Origin: Lapidilactobacillus dextrinicus DSM 20335
Lineage (GTDB): Bacteria; Bacillota; Bacilli; Lactobacillales; Lactobacillaceae
Assembly (NCBI RefSeq): GCF_001436095.1
Contig: NZ_AYYK01000003.1
Span: 1 to 64,000, forward strand
Direction: 5' to 3'
DNA: 64,000 nucleotides
The notes under the pieces were generated by a model. The model had not been told where the DNA came from. It did no database searches and saw only the letters and a program-made list of their open reading frames with translations. The position numbers and the translations under genes were made by a program. Below, piece after piece: positions 1 to 7,981 of the stretch (positions are counted from its first letter, which is position 1; the number at the start of each line of letters is the position of its first letter).

Positions 1-77
1 TTACTTTTTTCGAAAGTGCTTTTATATATCTGTATCAAATTATAACTTCAGTTCCATCTGAACCGGTTTTTTATTAC

Positions 78-614
78 CTAGGATTGATAGTTTAAAATTT
101 CAGCGAGTTGGCGCCGTAATGCTGCTCGATGTTGACGTAGCGCTCTAGGTGTGACTTGTTGTCGATAAGCAATCACTGATAATGGATAACCCTTTAAGAA
201 ATGATCACGAATTACCAGCTGATCTAATTCATTCCCTGAAAAAGCAACTTGCTGCAAGGAAAGTAAAATATCAAGTTCAGCTTCATCAGTTGCTTTGCCG
301 CCGATTAAATTAAGATCGGGTAAAACATCGCCTTGCCGATAGCGATTACGTCGTAATAAATCGATTAACCGCCAAACAATATGGCGAAAAGCATAAGCCT
401 TAAACCCATCATCAGCTTCGGGATCGCCTGCATAATTCACGTAAGCCTGTGCAAAAGCCAAATAAGCTTCTTGCAAAAAATCATCATAATCTTGCGAACT
501 TCGCCAAATGCCCGCACGCTTAACAGCACCGCTAATTAATCGAGGGTGTTTTAAAGCTATTTGCAAGCCTCTCGTGAGGTTTTGTTGGGTAATCGTATCT
601 TTAGTCTGATTCAT
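78..614 (-). CDS. ComX/SigH-like sigma-70 family factor
   Basis: A 178-residue protein with the short layout of alternative sigma factors of the ComX/SigH type. A region-2-like helix pair lies at about residues 38-92 (DDFLQEAYLAFAQAY, then FRHIVWRLIDLLRRNR, for core binding and -10 recognition). A region-4-like helix-turn-helix lies at the C-terminus (about 150-173, VTPRALRQHRAALRRQ). In lactobacilli such factors control late competence (DNA-uptake) genes; that role is inferred from the family. The ATG at 614 is preceded by AAAGGAG at good spacing. It lies on the same strand as, and downstream of, a disrupted comK, so two competence regulators are neighbours. No terminator is seen before the window start. 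Confidence 0.7.
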   Translation of the reverse strand: MNQTKDTITQQNLTRGLQIALKHPRLISGAVKRAGIWRSSQDYDDFLQEAYLAFAQAYVNYAGDPEADDGFKAYAFRHIVWRLIDLLRRNRYRQGDVLPDLNLIGGKATDEAELDILLSLQQVAFSGNELDQLVIRDHFLKGYPLSVIAYRQQVTPRALRQHRAALRRQLAEILNYQS

Positions 615-816
615 TGTGAAACTCCTTTACAGAATTCCACAAGCGCCTGTGGTGACTCTAGCATAGCAACTAGGCTCAACAAACACATCTCGGAGCTAAA
701 AACACGACAATCGTCAAAGTAGGAACATATTTTTTGTGTATTAGTTTTTAGAAGCTTGATTGGTTCAATTTTAGTAACTTGTTCCGACTTAAAATTATTT
801 TTTAGACTGGTGTCGT

Positions 817-975
817 GCAATTAGACTTGAATTTTAATGCCTAGCTACATAAAACTTGTATCCATATCGGGCAATTTGGACTTGAATTCGAGTGACTAAC
901 TACATAAATCCCTATGGATAAATATCCATAGGGATTTATTAGGCTACGCATCAAAGTCAGAGCAGTCCAAATTGC
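817..975. repeat. nested palindromic intergenic element with partial direct copy
   Basis: A 105-bp unit (871-975) is bounded by perfect 11-bp inverted ends (871-881 and 965-975). It contains a perfect 17-bp inverted repeat, 904-920 and 923-939, built on AAATCCCTATGGATA and separated by only 2 bases. The left part of the unit (871-908) is repeated imperfectly at 817-853, sharing GACTTGAATT and CTACATAAA. There is no T-tract on either side, so it does not look like a simple terminator. It sits between comK and the sigma factor gene. Confidence 0.7.
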
Positions 976-979
976 ACTT

Positions 980-1795
980 CTAATTAAAGGTTCGCCATCT
1001 TTTCATTTTACAAATAAAATAAGACTCAAAATCTTCAAAAGTTTGAGTAACGGGTTCGTAATATTCATCATGACAAATATTCTGGACAACACTGCGTTGG
1101 AATAGTTGCAAATATTGACCGATTCTACAAGCATTAACATGCTGATGCCAATGTCGATAAAATTTATCGTGTTGACGAAGGACGTTCATTGGGAGTTGCA
1201 GTTGCTGGGTGTTAATCCCGATTTCTTGGCAAAGATATTCAAAAGCACGCAGTTCCAAAACACTCATTAAACAAAGCGTCTCAAAGCGATGTTGAAAATT
1301 TGCTCTCACTGGTAAAACCAACTGCAAGCCGTCAGAAAAATCAAATTGAACTTATTTGCGGGCAACCTTTTCTAAGTGATAAACGTGGTGTAGCGCTACC
1401 CAGTCTGCGGACTTAGAACTAGAAACACCCGTTAAATGCATGGCACGCCAATTACCAAAGCAAAGTGATAATTCCTGATTATTAGGCAAACCAAGGTGTT
1501 GCTTTAATCTTCGAACGACGGAAATATCTAAAATCGAATTGGCCATGCGCTTTTGCAATAAACACTTCGTGGAATATGTGGAAAAGTAAACCGTGTTAGT
1601 ACTAATCACCAAGGTTTTAATTCCTTGGGGATTAGCTAAGCGATAATTGATTAGGACATCAAAATCATCAATAAACTCTAGCTCACGGTGAAGCGGAATG
1701 ACTCTGCGCAAACGCGCTTGCAATAAATCTTCAGCGCTAATAACCCGATTTGTTCCCAGTAACTGTAGAAATTCTACCAATGTCATCTTTTTCAA
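980..1795 (-). pseudogene. comK: comK-like competence regulator, interrupted by in-frame stop
   Basis: Two open segments (1795-1352 and 1351-980) lie in one reading frame, separated only by TAA at 1352-1354. Read through, they give about 270 residues. The stretch GVSSSKSADWVALHHV matches the ComK signature in B. subtilis (SSTRPQCGWISHVHV). From that Trp to a shared F-S-[ND]-G motif the spacing is 24 residues in both proteins, counting the stop as one position, and a shared LP follows six residues on (FSDGLQLVLP beside FSNGKTMELP). ComK is a DNA-binding master activator of competence. As read, translation would stop after 147 residues and lose the C-terminal half. The start is TTG at 1795 after GGAAAGGA; an ATG three codons later is possible. 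The C-terminal part is longer than B. subtilis ComK (192 residues). A nonsense mutation, a sequencing error or read-through are all possible. Confidence 0.72.
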
Positions 1796-1893
1796 CTAAT
1801 CAGTCCTTTCCAATAAGTGAGATACACGCCTATCTTATCGGACCATAATGAGATACTCAAGCCTAGCAAAACTAATCCAGTTTTAGGACAAAT

Positions 1894-1918
1894 AAAAAAA
1901 GCCGGAATAAATTCCGAC
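1894..1918 (-). terminator. intrinsic terminator of the P60 gene
   Basis: On the minus strand, GTCGGAAT and ATTCCGGC arms are followed by seven T's, 32 bases beyond the stop codon of the P60 gene. Confidence 0.8.
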
Positions 1919-1949
1919 TCTTTTATTAAATGATCGTTTAATTGTAATC

Positions 1950-3938
1950 CTAGTAAACACCGTTCACATGAACAGCGAAACTTGGCATGAAGTATTGGAT
2001 TGAACCAGTTCTAACAACATCACCAGGTTTTGGAGCAGCAAGATACATGCCACCACCAAGGTAGATACCCACGTGATAAGTGCTACCACGTGAACCCCAG
2101 AATAATAAGTCACCAGGTTGTGCTTGGCTTACTGTTCGGTATGAGCCGGCACTTTCTTGTAAGACAGTGTTATGACCCAATGAGATGCCAAAGTGTGCAT
2201 AAACATATTGTGTGAAGCCTGAGCAGTCAAAACCAGTTGCAGGAGAAGCACCGCCCCAAACATATGGTGTACCCTTATATTGGTTTGCATAAGCAATAAT
2301 TGAAGCCGCACTTACAGAACCAGTAGATGGTGTTGATGGTTGTGCAGGTGTTGAAGGCTTAGATACGTTTGTATTATTGTTTGAGTTGCTGTTTGAACTT
2401 GAATTGCTGTTAGAATTATTCGTGTTTGAAGAATTCGTGTTGTTCGAGCTAGAATTGCTTGAACCAGCATTTGAGTTACTTGAGTTCGAACCAGTGTTAG
2501 TTGAGCCTGCGTTGTTTGATGAACTTGAGCTACTTGATGAACTATTTGAGTTGTTTGTATTTGATGATGAGTTAGAAGAACTGTTAGAACTACTTGAACC
2601 TGTTGAAGGACGGTTAGTTGAAGTAGAACCAGAGTTATTAGGTGTTGAAGTACTTGGTGCTTCAACTACTGAACTTGATGAGTTTGAGTTAGAAGCATTG
2701 CTGCTTGAAGAACTGCTACTTGATGAAGAAGATGAACTTGAATTAGAAGCAGCTTGTGAGCCATCATTCACATAAGTGCTAGCGACGAAACCACCATTTT
2801 GTAATTCATAGTAAGTAACAGCACCGTTAACCTTAGTACCAATATAGCTAGCTTTTTGACCAGGTGCAAGATAACCCTTAACACTTGTACCAGCAATGTC
2901 ATCCCAGATTGTAACAGTACCGTCAGTTGTGCTAGCAGTTACTGTGCCAATTGCAGGTTTAACAGTTTGAGTTGTTTCTTCGTCTTCTGTTGTCGTTGTT
3001 GCAGGCGCATCAACTGAAGTGCTAGGTGTTGATGAAGTTACTGAAGAGCTTGATGAAGATGAAGCAACACTACTTGATGAGTTAGTTGTCTGATCAACTG
3101 CTACTGAAGAACTGCTTGAACTTGCAACTGAACTACTTGAAGAAGTTGCAGGCGCATTTGTAGATGGTGTTGAAACTGATGGTGTTGTCGCTGTAACTTG
3201 ACTTGATGAACTGCTTGACTGAACACTTGTACTTGGTTGAACAGAGCTTGAGCTTTGAATAGTACTTGAACTTTGAACAACACTTGAACTACTTTGTGTT
3301 GTTGAAGTCGTTGTACTTGCTGCAGGCGTGTTATTAGTCGTGCTTGTTGAAGTACTTGTAGATGGTGTTGTACCGGTTGTTACATTTGATGTTGTATTAT
3401 TTGTACTTGTTTCATTGACATCAGTTACATAATTGCTAGGGACCCAGCCACCATTTTGTAATTGATACCAAGTTGTTGAGCCGATTACTTTTTTAGCAAC
3501 GTAGCTGACACTTTGGCCTTGAGTTAAGTAACCCTTAACGCTTAATGAGCTAGTTCCAGCCCAGATTGTTGTTGCACCGTCAGCATAAGTTGCCTTGACA
3601 GTTCCAACAGCAGTTGGTGTAGAATCAGCTGTCTTAGTATCAGTTGAAGCAGCGACATATTTCTCAGGAACCCAGCCGCCATCAGTTGTTTGTAACCAAG
3701 TTTGGTTATAAACCTTCTTGGAAGCAACGAATTGTACTTGTTGGTTTGGTAGAACGTAGCTCTTAACTTCTTGGCCAGCAATAGGACTAGTCCAAACGGT
3801 AGTTGCACCTTCAGTATAAGAAACCTTACGTGTCGTAGTTGCGGCTTGTGCTTCATTGGTCTGTTGAGTTGCGATGGCACCTGCTGCTAAAACGCCCATA
3901 CCGATCATTAATGACGCCACTTTTTTGTTTTGCTCCAT
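1950..3938 (-). CDS. secreted NlpC/P60 peptidoglycan hydrolase with three SH3-like repeats
   Basis: A 662-residue secreted cell-wall hydrolase expected to cleave peptidoglycan stem peptides (gamma-D-Glu to diamino acid). Order: signal peptide (about 1-33, ending AQA); three SH3-like wall-binding repeats of about 60 residues, two near the N-terminus (GGWVPEKYV, GGWVPSNYV) and a third after a Ser/Thr-rich linker (GGFVASTYV); a long Ser/Asn-rich linker; and an NlpC/P60 domain from about residue 541. Catalytic Cys is in FDCSGF (about C572) and His in YHVGIYLGGG (about H622). The chosen ATG at 3938 follows AGAGGGG at about 9 bases; an upstream in-frame start at 3962 lacks a binding site. The Ser-rich linker is low-complexity and may be O-glycosylated or variable in length. 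A WalR-like box lies upstream. Confidence 0.9.
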   Translation of the reverse strand: MEQNKKVASLMIGMGVLAAGAIATQQTNEAQAATTTRKVSYTEGATTVWTSPIAGQEVKSYVLPNQQVQFVASKKVYNQTWLQTTDGGWVPEKYVAASTDTKTADSTPTAVGTVKATYADGATTIWAGTSSLSVKGYLTQGQSVSYVAKKVIGSTTWYQLQNGGWVPSNYVTDVNETSTNNTTSNVTTGTTPSTSTSTSTTNNTPAASTTTSTTQSSSSVVQSSSTIQSSSSVQPSTSVQSSSSSSQVTATTPSVSTPSTNAPATSSSSSVASSSSSSVAVDQTTNSSSSVASSSSSSSVTSSTPSTSVDAPATTTTEDEETTQTVKPAIGTVTASTTDGTVTIWDDIAGTSVKGYLAPGQKASYIGTKVNGAVTYYELQNGGFVASTYVNDGSQAASNSSSSSSSSSSSSSSNASNSNSSSSVVEAPSTSTPNNSGSTSTNRPSTGSSSSNSSSNSSSNTNNSNSSSSSSSSSNNAGSTNTGSNSSNSNAGSSNSSSNNTNSSNTNNSNSNSSSNSNSNNNTNVSKPSTPAQPSTPSTGSVSAASIIAYANQYKGTPYVWGGASPATGFDCSGFTQYVYAHFGISLGHNTVLQESAGSYRTVSQAQPGDLLFWGSRGSTYHVGIYLGGGMYLAAPKPGDVVRTGSIQYFMPSFAVHVNGVY

Positions 3939-4137
3939 AAAGTAAAACCCCTCTTTTTTCAATGAAACTATAGTCTGAATCTGTTTATGACTTATGACTG
4001 ATATGGTACAACTATTATGTTACGAGAATATGACATTCCGTAAACAACTATGTGACAGGCCCGTCACTTCAATAAATGACAATTATTTTTAATTGAAAAC
4101 CCTATCAGATTGCCATTTATTAAGAATGTCTTAAAAC

Positions 4138-4154
4138 ATTACAATTTGATTACA
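4138..4154 (-). promoter_or_regulatory. candidate WalR (YycF) box upstream of P60 gene
   Basis: The minus strand reads TGTAAT-CAAAT-TGTAAT, an exact fit to the WalR consensus TGTWAH-N5-TGTWAH that controls P60-type autolysins in Bacillus. It lies about 200 bases upstream of the P60 start, a rather long distance, so an unmapped promoter in between is assumed. Confidence 0.55.
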
Positions 4155-4179
4155 AATGCACTTTTAATGAAATTTCCTC

Positions 4180-4211
4180 AAAAAAGCTGTGATTAAGAAG
4201 TCCTCACAGCT
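4180..4211 (-). terminator. intrinsic terminator of the DUF1659/DUF2922 pair
   Basis: AGCTGTGA and TCACAGCT arms (4185-4192, 4204-4211) are followed on the minus strand by a T6 run. It lies 220 bases beyond the DUF2922 stop. The rest of the 493-base gap (3939-4431) shows only the WalR-like box and a short GTGAC/GTCAC palindrome at 4053-4068. Confidence 0.75.
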
Positions 4212-4431
4212 CATTTCTTAAAAATTAACCTATTCAAATCAGCAGTCGATATTACCAGACATCAAGTTTATGCAAGAAAGGTCTTGACGTCTGGCAAGAT
4301 TCACCGGCCGTCAATTGATATTTTTACCTCTTAAACGTTAATAATAAAGAGTTTACTTCTATAAATATAGTGTTCACCTCTAGCAAAGTTAACGACGTCA
4401 TAAACTCCCTAAATGAACATTTAACCTTGTG

Positions 4432-4668
4432 CTATTCTTCAGCCGTCACTTCAGTGTCATCAAAAATTGGTGTCACAATTGTTTCAGTGTAGTTAGCTGA
4501 CAGTGGCTTAACGTAATATACTTCATTATCCTTTTGAATTAAGGCTGCTTCTTTGATCTCATTCATCGCAGCTCGAACTGTGGCATCGTCTAGATTCTCA
4601 TTCACATCATTTAAAGATAAGGTGTGCTTCTTTTTAGTACCTTGATAACGTAATTTCAATGTTTTCAT
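4432..4668 (-). CDS. DUF2922 family small protein
   Basis: A 78-residue protein starting MKTLKLRYQGTKKKHTLSL and carrying the compact beta-rich pattern of DUF2922. Members are common in lactobacilli and bacilli and have no settled function. The ATG at 4668 follows GGAGGGAATTAGC; the open frame runs further upstream to 4866, but that part overlaps the preceding gene and has no binding site. It follows the DUF1659 gene by 73 bases and shares its terminator, so the two probably form one unit. No signal peptide or membrane segment is seen. Confidence 0.75.
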   Translation of the reverse strand: MKTLKLRYQGTKKKHTLSLNDVNENLDDATVRAAMNEIKEAALIQKDNEVYYVKPLSANYTETIVTPIFDDTEVTAEE

Positions 4669-4741
4669 GCTAATTCCCTCCGTTGGCTTTGTTAGGTACG
4701 TGTCGTTAATTGCAGTCTGATTGGTTAATACCGCAATGGTC

Positions 4742-4951
4742 TTAAAAGGTGACCGCTTTAGTCGTGGTAACTTGAGCACCAAGCGCTGTGTCATCCTTGC
4801 CCAGCTTAGCAATCCCATTACTAAACTTCTGTAACTGTTCAGCCGTTGGATCCTCCACCACTGCATTGAAGTTACGCTGCTTCATTCCATCTTCATAATG
4901 AGCGCCCGCTAAAACCACGCCCAATTTCGTTGATTGCCATACACTTTCCAT
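4742..4951 (-). CDS. DUF1659 family small protein
   Basis: A 69-residue protein beginning MESVWQSTKLGVVL, with the FxxVxxxPTAEQLQKFSNGIAKL core typical of DUF1659. The function is unknown; such genes are usually paired with DUF2922, as here. The ATG at 4951 is preceded by GGAGG; an earlier ATG at 4969 sits on top of that binding site and is rejected. The 275 bases upstream (4952-5226) hold only the terminator of the next gene and the presumed promoter. Confidence 0.75.
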   Translation of the reverse strand: MESVWQSTKLGVVLAGAHYEDGMKQRNFNAVVEDPTAEQLQKFSNGIAKLGKDDTALGAQVTTTKAVTF

Positions 4952-5176
4952 GAAATAACCTCCACTCATTTACTGTAAGCCCGCCGGCGATAACTGCTTA
5001 CACTATTACTAACGTATGAGGGAGGGGAAAACGGAAGGAGAAAAAACTTGAAATTAAAAATAGAAGTGGGTCGCACATCTTTTATAAAATGAACAATCTA
5101 TACGAGTTAAAAATTGTTTAATTATCCTTTCAAAAATAATCATAGTGTAGTAAATATGTAATTATTACAATATAAC

Positions 5177-5210
5177 AAAAAACAGAGCTACCAAATTATT
5201 AGCAACTCTG
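5177..5210 (-). terminator. intrinsic terminator
   Basis: CAGAG/CTCTG outer arms with GCTA/TAGC inner pairs, then T6 on the minus strand, 17 bases after the stop of the membrane-anchored gene. Confidence 0.65.
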
Positions 5211-5226
5211 CTCTTCCTATATTCTA

Positions 5227-6024
5227 TTATTCATTACTCGCATGTTCTTGACAATTCTCCCAAACGGATTGAAAATGTAATTCACACATTCGTACTAAAT
5301 TAAGTTCGTCACTGTCCGCACCCGACTCCTGAACACGATCCAATTCGTCAGCGGTTATATCTTCTCGGCCATAAACTAAGATATTTTGTTTAGACTTGTA
5401 GGGAGGCATTGTAACTGTTAACCAAGCTTCCACCTTAATTTTTCTTGTTTTATATTGCTCTTCATCTAAGTTCTTTTCTAAATCTGTTTCTGCAATAATA
5501 ACTGGCATTCGATATTCATTGGTAAATTGCTGATATTTTAAATTAGGCAACTTATCCTGATAGTTCTTAAGAACTTTTTCTGCCAAATGAACATCATCAT
5601 TAATATCCGTATTTAGATCACGGATTCCAGCACGTTTTTCCATATCTTGAATTCGTCTGATAAATGCGTCAGCACCACTTTTTTGATCATCCTTAGCAAA
5701 TACATATTGAATTTCGACATTTTCGTTTTTAGCAACTGCATCATCGAAATACTCAGAATTCTGAATAAAATTGTGTCCAGCAACATAAATAATCTTAATC
5801 TTACTCGCATGTTCAAAAATCCGACGCATTTCACGCCTGCTGGGTGCCAATGTTGAAATCCGAGATATCCCGTGTTGCTTAAACCCATGTGCCAGCCGAA
5901 TTGAGTCTGCGTAGTGTTTGGTAAAAAGAAAGGCAGCCAGACCACCAACACACCAAATAATAAGCGGCGCCACAATATTAGAGCCAAAATTAGAATTTAA
6001 AAACGCCCATGTTTCCGACACCAT
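5227..6024 (-). CDS. unrecognised membrane-anchored protein with cytosolic alpha/beta domain
   Basis: I do not recognise a family with confidence. The 265-residue product has one predicted membrane segment (about residues 17-36, IVAPLIIWCVGGLAAFLF), then a soluble region. From about 50 the pattern ISTLAPSRREMRRIF, then KIKIIYVAGHNFI and VEIQYVFAKDD, suggests alternating helices and strands of a Rossmann-like or phospholipase-D-like fold. The C-terminal third is acidic. I see no HKD motif or NTP-binding loop. The ATG at 6024 follows GAGGTGA; an earlier in-frame ATG at 6060 has no such site. It is monocistronic with its own terminator. A stress or phage-response sensor is possible but speculative. 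Confidence 0.6.
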   Translation of the reverse strand: MVSETWAFLNSNFGSNIVAPLIIWCVGGLAAFLFTKHYADSIRLAHGFKQHGISRISTLAPSRREMRRIFEHASKIKIIYVAGHNFIQNSEYFDDAVAKNENVEIQYVFAKDDQKSGADAFIRRIQDMEKRAGIRDLNTDINDDVHLAEKVLKNYQDKLPNLKYQQFTNEYRMPVIIAETDLEKNLDEEQYKTRKIKVEAWLTVTMPPYKSKQNILVYGREDITADELDRVQESGADSDELNLVRMCELHFQSVWENCQEHASNE

Positions 6025-6236
6025 TAAAATCACCTCGATATAAATACTCTTGAAACTCATCGTATTGCTATCATATAACTAATTAACTATAAGAACACAC
6101 AATTGCTTAACGAAAAAACAGGTCAATAATTAACAATTACGTGTGATTTAATAATATGCATAATTTCACCTTTAAACATGGTTATAGTTTTTCACAAATT
6201 CAATCCCATTAATTCACTAGACTGATTAGTGGATAA

Positions 6237-7355
6237 TTAGTTGCTACTCTTAGTCCACTGTTCAGTATCATTATTAGGTTGGAAAACAGTAAATTGTTGT
6301 GAGCTATTACCACTAGTGAAACTAAAGCCATTAGCAATATTTAGTTTGTTTTGACGAGTTGCTTGGTTATCAAGTGTTGCTTTTTCTAAGCCCATTTCAG
6401 AACGAAGGCTATCCGAAACACGTTGTAATTCCGTTGTTGATGGAATCTGAATCATCGCTGCGCCCCACATTGCGTTAACACCTTGAAGATGATCGCTCTT
6501 AATTGTTTCCGCATAACCACGATACTTACTGAAGATGCTAACCATATCATCAAAGGCCAAGTTAGTGGTCATGTTCTTAGAAACTTGCGTGAGCACATCT
6601 TGGAAGTTCGTTAAAGTACGTGTTGAAACGGCAGCCTTAATAATCGATGTAATAACTTCACGTTGACGCGTTTGGCGACCATAGTCACCATTAGGATCGT
6701 CATAACGCATCCGTGAGTAAGCTAGTGCCTTTTTACCATCAAAGTGCATCTTTTCACCTTTAGTGAAGGTGTAGCCTTCATAAGTGAACGTTAAGGTTGG
6801 TGTAATATCAACCCCACCAACAGCATTAACAATTTTTTCCATACCGCCCATGTTAATCGTGACATAGTATTGTAACGGCACATTAAGCAGCGCTGAAACT
6901 GACTTCAATGCAACTTTTGAGCCGCCAACTTCATAGGCCGCATTAATGCGCTCATAATCAAATTTTTCAGCGCCAACGAGTTGGGCCATGGTGTCACGAG
7001 GAATGCTGATTAACGTTGTTTGCTTTGTTGATGGATTAATCGTCGCAATAATCATTGTATCTGTCCGACCTTGATAGTTACGGCCAAAAGCGCCAGTGTC
7101 AGCACCCAATAGTAAGATGCTTAATGGTTTGTGCGCATCGACCACCGTTTTAGCCGATTGCGTTTCACCTGCAGATTTATAACTAGAATCAATCGCATTT
7201 TTAGCACTGAAATAGAAATAAGCCGCGTAACCCAATACGGCGACAATAACGGCAATAATAATCCCAATAATAACGTTACGCACCGTATGTTTGCGGTGAT
7301 GGTGATGATGCTGTCCAGATCTTCTATGTAATTGTTCTTCGTCATTCATTTCCAT
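6237..7355 (-). CDS. LytR-CpsA-Psr (LCP) family wall-polymer ligase
   Basis: About 372 residues. A short cytoplasmic N-terminus carries a His-rich stretch (HHHHHRKH); one membrane segment follows (about 27-48, NVIIGIIIAVIVAVLGYAAYF), then an extracellular LCP domain. Diagnostic motifs are LSILLLGADTG, GRTDTMIIATINP, LISIPRDT and DPNGDYGRQTRQREVI; the Arg and Asp residues bind the polyprenyl pyrophosphate substrate. LCP enzymes attach teichoic acids or other polymers to peptidoglycan. The start is ambiguous: ATG at 7355 follows GTAGGAG closely, while an ATG two codons later has better spacing. It is a single gene; only a weak hairpin without a T-tract follows it. Confidence 0.9.
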   Translation of the reverse strand: MEMNDEEQLHRRSGQHHHHHRKHTVRNVIIGIIIAVIVAVLGYAAYFYFSAKNAIDSSYKSAGETQSAKTVVDAHKPLSILLLGADTGAFGRNYQGRTDTMIIATINPSTKQTTLISIPRDTMAQLVGAEKFDYERINAAYEVGGSKVALKSVSALLNVPLQYYVTINMGGMEKIVNAVGGVDITPTLTFTYEGYTFTKGEKMHFDGKKALAYSRMRYDDPNGDYGRQTRQREVITSIIKAAVSTRTLTNFQDVLTQVSKNMTTNLAFDDMVSIFSKYRGYAETIKSDHLQGVNAMWGAAMIQIPSTTELQRVSDSLRSEMGLEKATLDNQATRQNKLNIANGFSFTSGNSSQQFTVFQPNNDTEQWTKSSN

Positions 7356-7537
7356 AGCTCTCCTACTGTCATTCATAGTCAAATTAACTCTCAGTTTATC
7401 ATGAATGTGAATAAAATAAAATATCGGTTAAATAATTGATAGTCTTTTTTAATAAAAAGCGATATTTAAAGTCTTTAATCGTAAAATAGCGATCGTTAAA
7501 AATACCACTAATCGTGAATAAAGACATTAATTTCGTA

Positions 7538-7670
7538 CCGGAGAAAAATCTGCGACGGAACGCTGTGGACACTACTTTAAGCTAAATCAAGCTTTGTCTT
7601 AAAGCTAGGTCTTGTTGTAAACGCTAAAGCATTAACAACAATTTCACAGCTGGTCGCAATTTTTCTCCGG
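7538..7670 (-). repeat. structured intergenic repeat, copy A
   Basis: A 133-bp element with inverted ends (7538-7556 and 7653-7670, CCGGAGAAAAA facing TTTTTCTCCGG, plus GCGAC/GTCGC). Read on the minus strand it contains GTGAAATT, a hairpin TTGTTAATGC-TTTA-GCGTTTACAA, a second hairpin with CTTTAAG/CTTAAAG arms, and the conserved tail CCACAGCGTTCC. It belongs to the same family as the copies at 7741, 12196 and 53781. Confidence 0.75.
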
Positions 7671-7740
7671 CACTAGCTAGTGACATGCTTCAAAATTTTT
7701 AACCGATTGTTAGAATTTATCGAATAGTTAATTAACTAAG

Positions 7741-7880
7741 CGCCGGAACAAAGTCGCCATCAGTGGTGAAATTTATGTGACGATTTATCGTCTACATAAG
7801 GGCTCGACTTGAAGACGATTTGAACTTCAATCGGCTTCAAGCGATGCCCACCACGTTCCATGTGCGACTTTGTGGAGGCG
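7741..7880 (+). repeat. structured intergenic repeat, copy B
   Basis: A 140-bp element with inverted ends CGCCggaaCAAAGTCGC (7741-7757) and its near-complement at 7864-7880. Internal hairpins are ATGTGACGA-TTTA-TCGTCTACAT and CTTGAAG/CTTCAAG; it also has GTGAAATT and CCACCACGTTCC. It lies 70 bp from copy A in the opposite orientation; together they fill most of the 626-base gap 7356-7981. Confidence 0.75.
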
Positions 7881-7945
7881 CGCTGTGCGATGTTAATTTT
7901 AATTCCGGCGCCGATTTTTCATAGGTACTCAAATCACAACACCAC

Positions 7946-7969
7946 AAAAAAGCCAGGATTTCTCCTGGC
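7946..7969 (-). terminator. intrinsic terminator of the ABC transporter operon
   Basis: GCCAGGA-GAAA-TCCTGGC followed by T6 on the minus strand, just beyond the permease stop codon. Confidence 0.9.
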
Positions 7970-7981
7970 AGATCGTTTTGT

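Noticed and set aside
611-820. 69-residue frame just upstream of the sigma factor gene, overlapping its ATG.
   Set aside because: It starts at TTG with no ribosome binding site, lies partly in the repeat at 817-853 and has no recognisable features. The ATGA overlap alone is weak support.
2377-2775. 132-residue plus-strand frame rich in Leu/Glu inside the P60 gene.
   Set aside because: It is the antisense shadow of the Ser-rich linker (Ser codons read backwards give Leu/Glu), with no binding site.
4053-4068. GTGAC/GTCAC palindrome in the P60 leader.
   Set aside because: Short, single copy, with no known regulator match.
7319-7382. Earlier start codons for the LCP gene.
   Set aside because: ATGs at 7382 and 7376 precede the AGGAG site, so they cannot use it.
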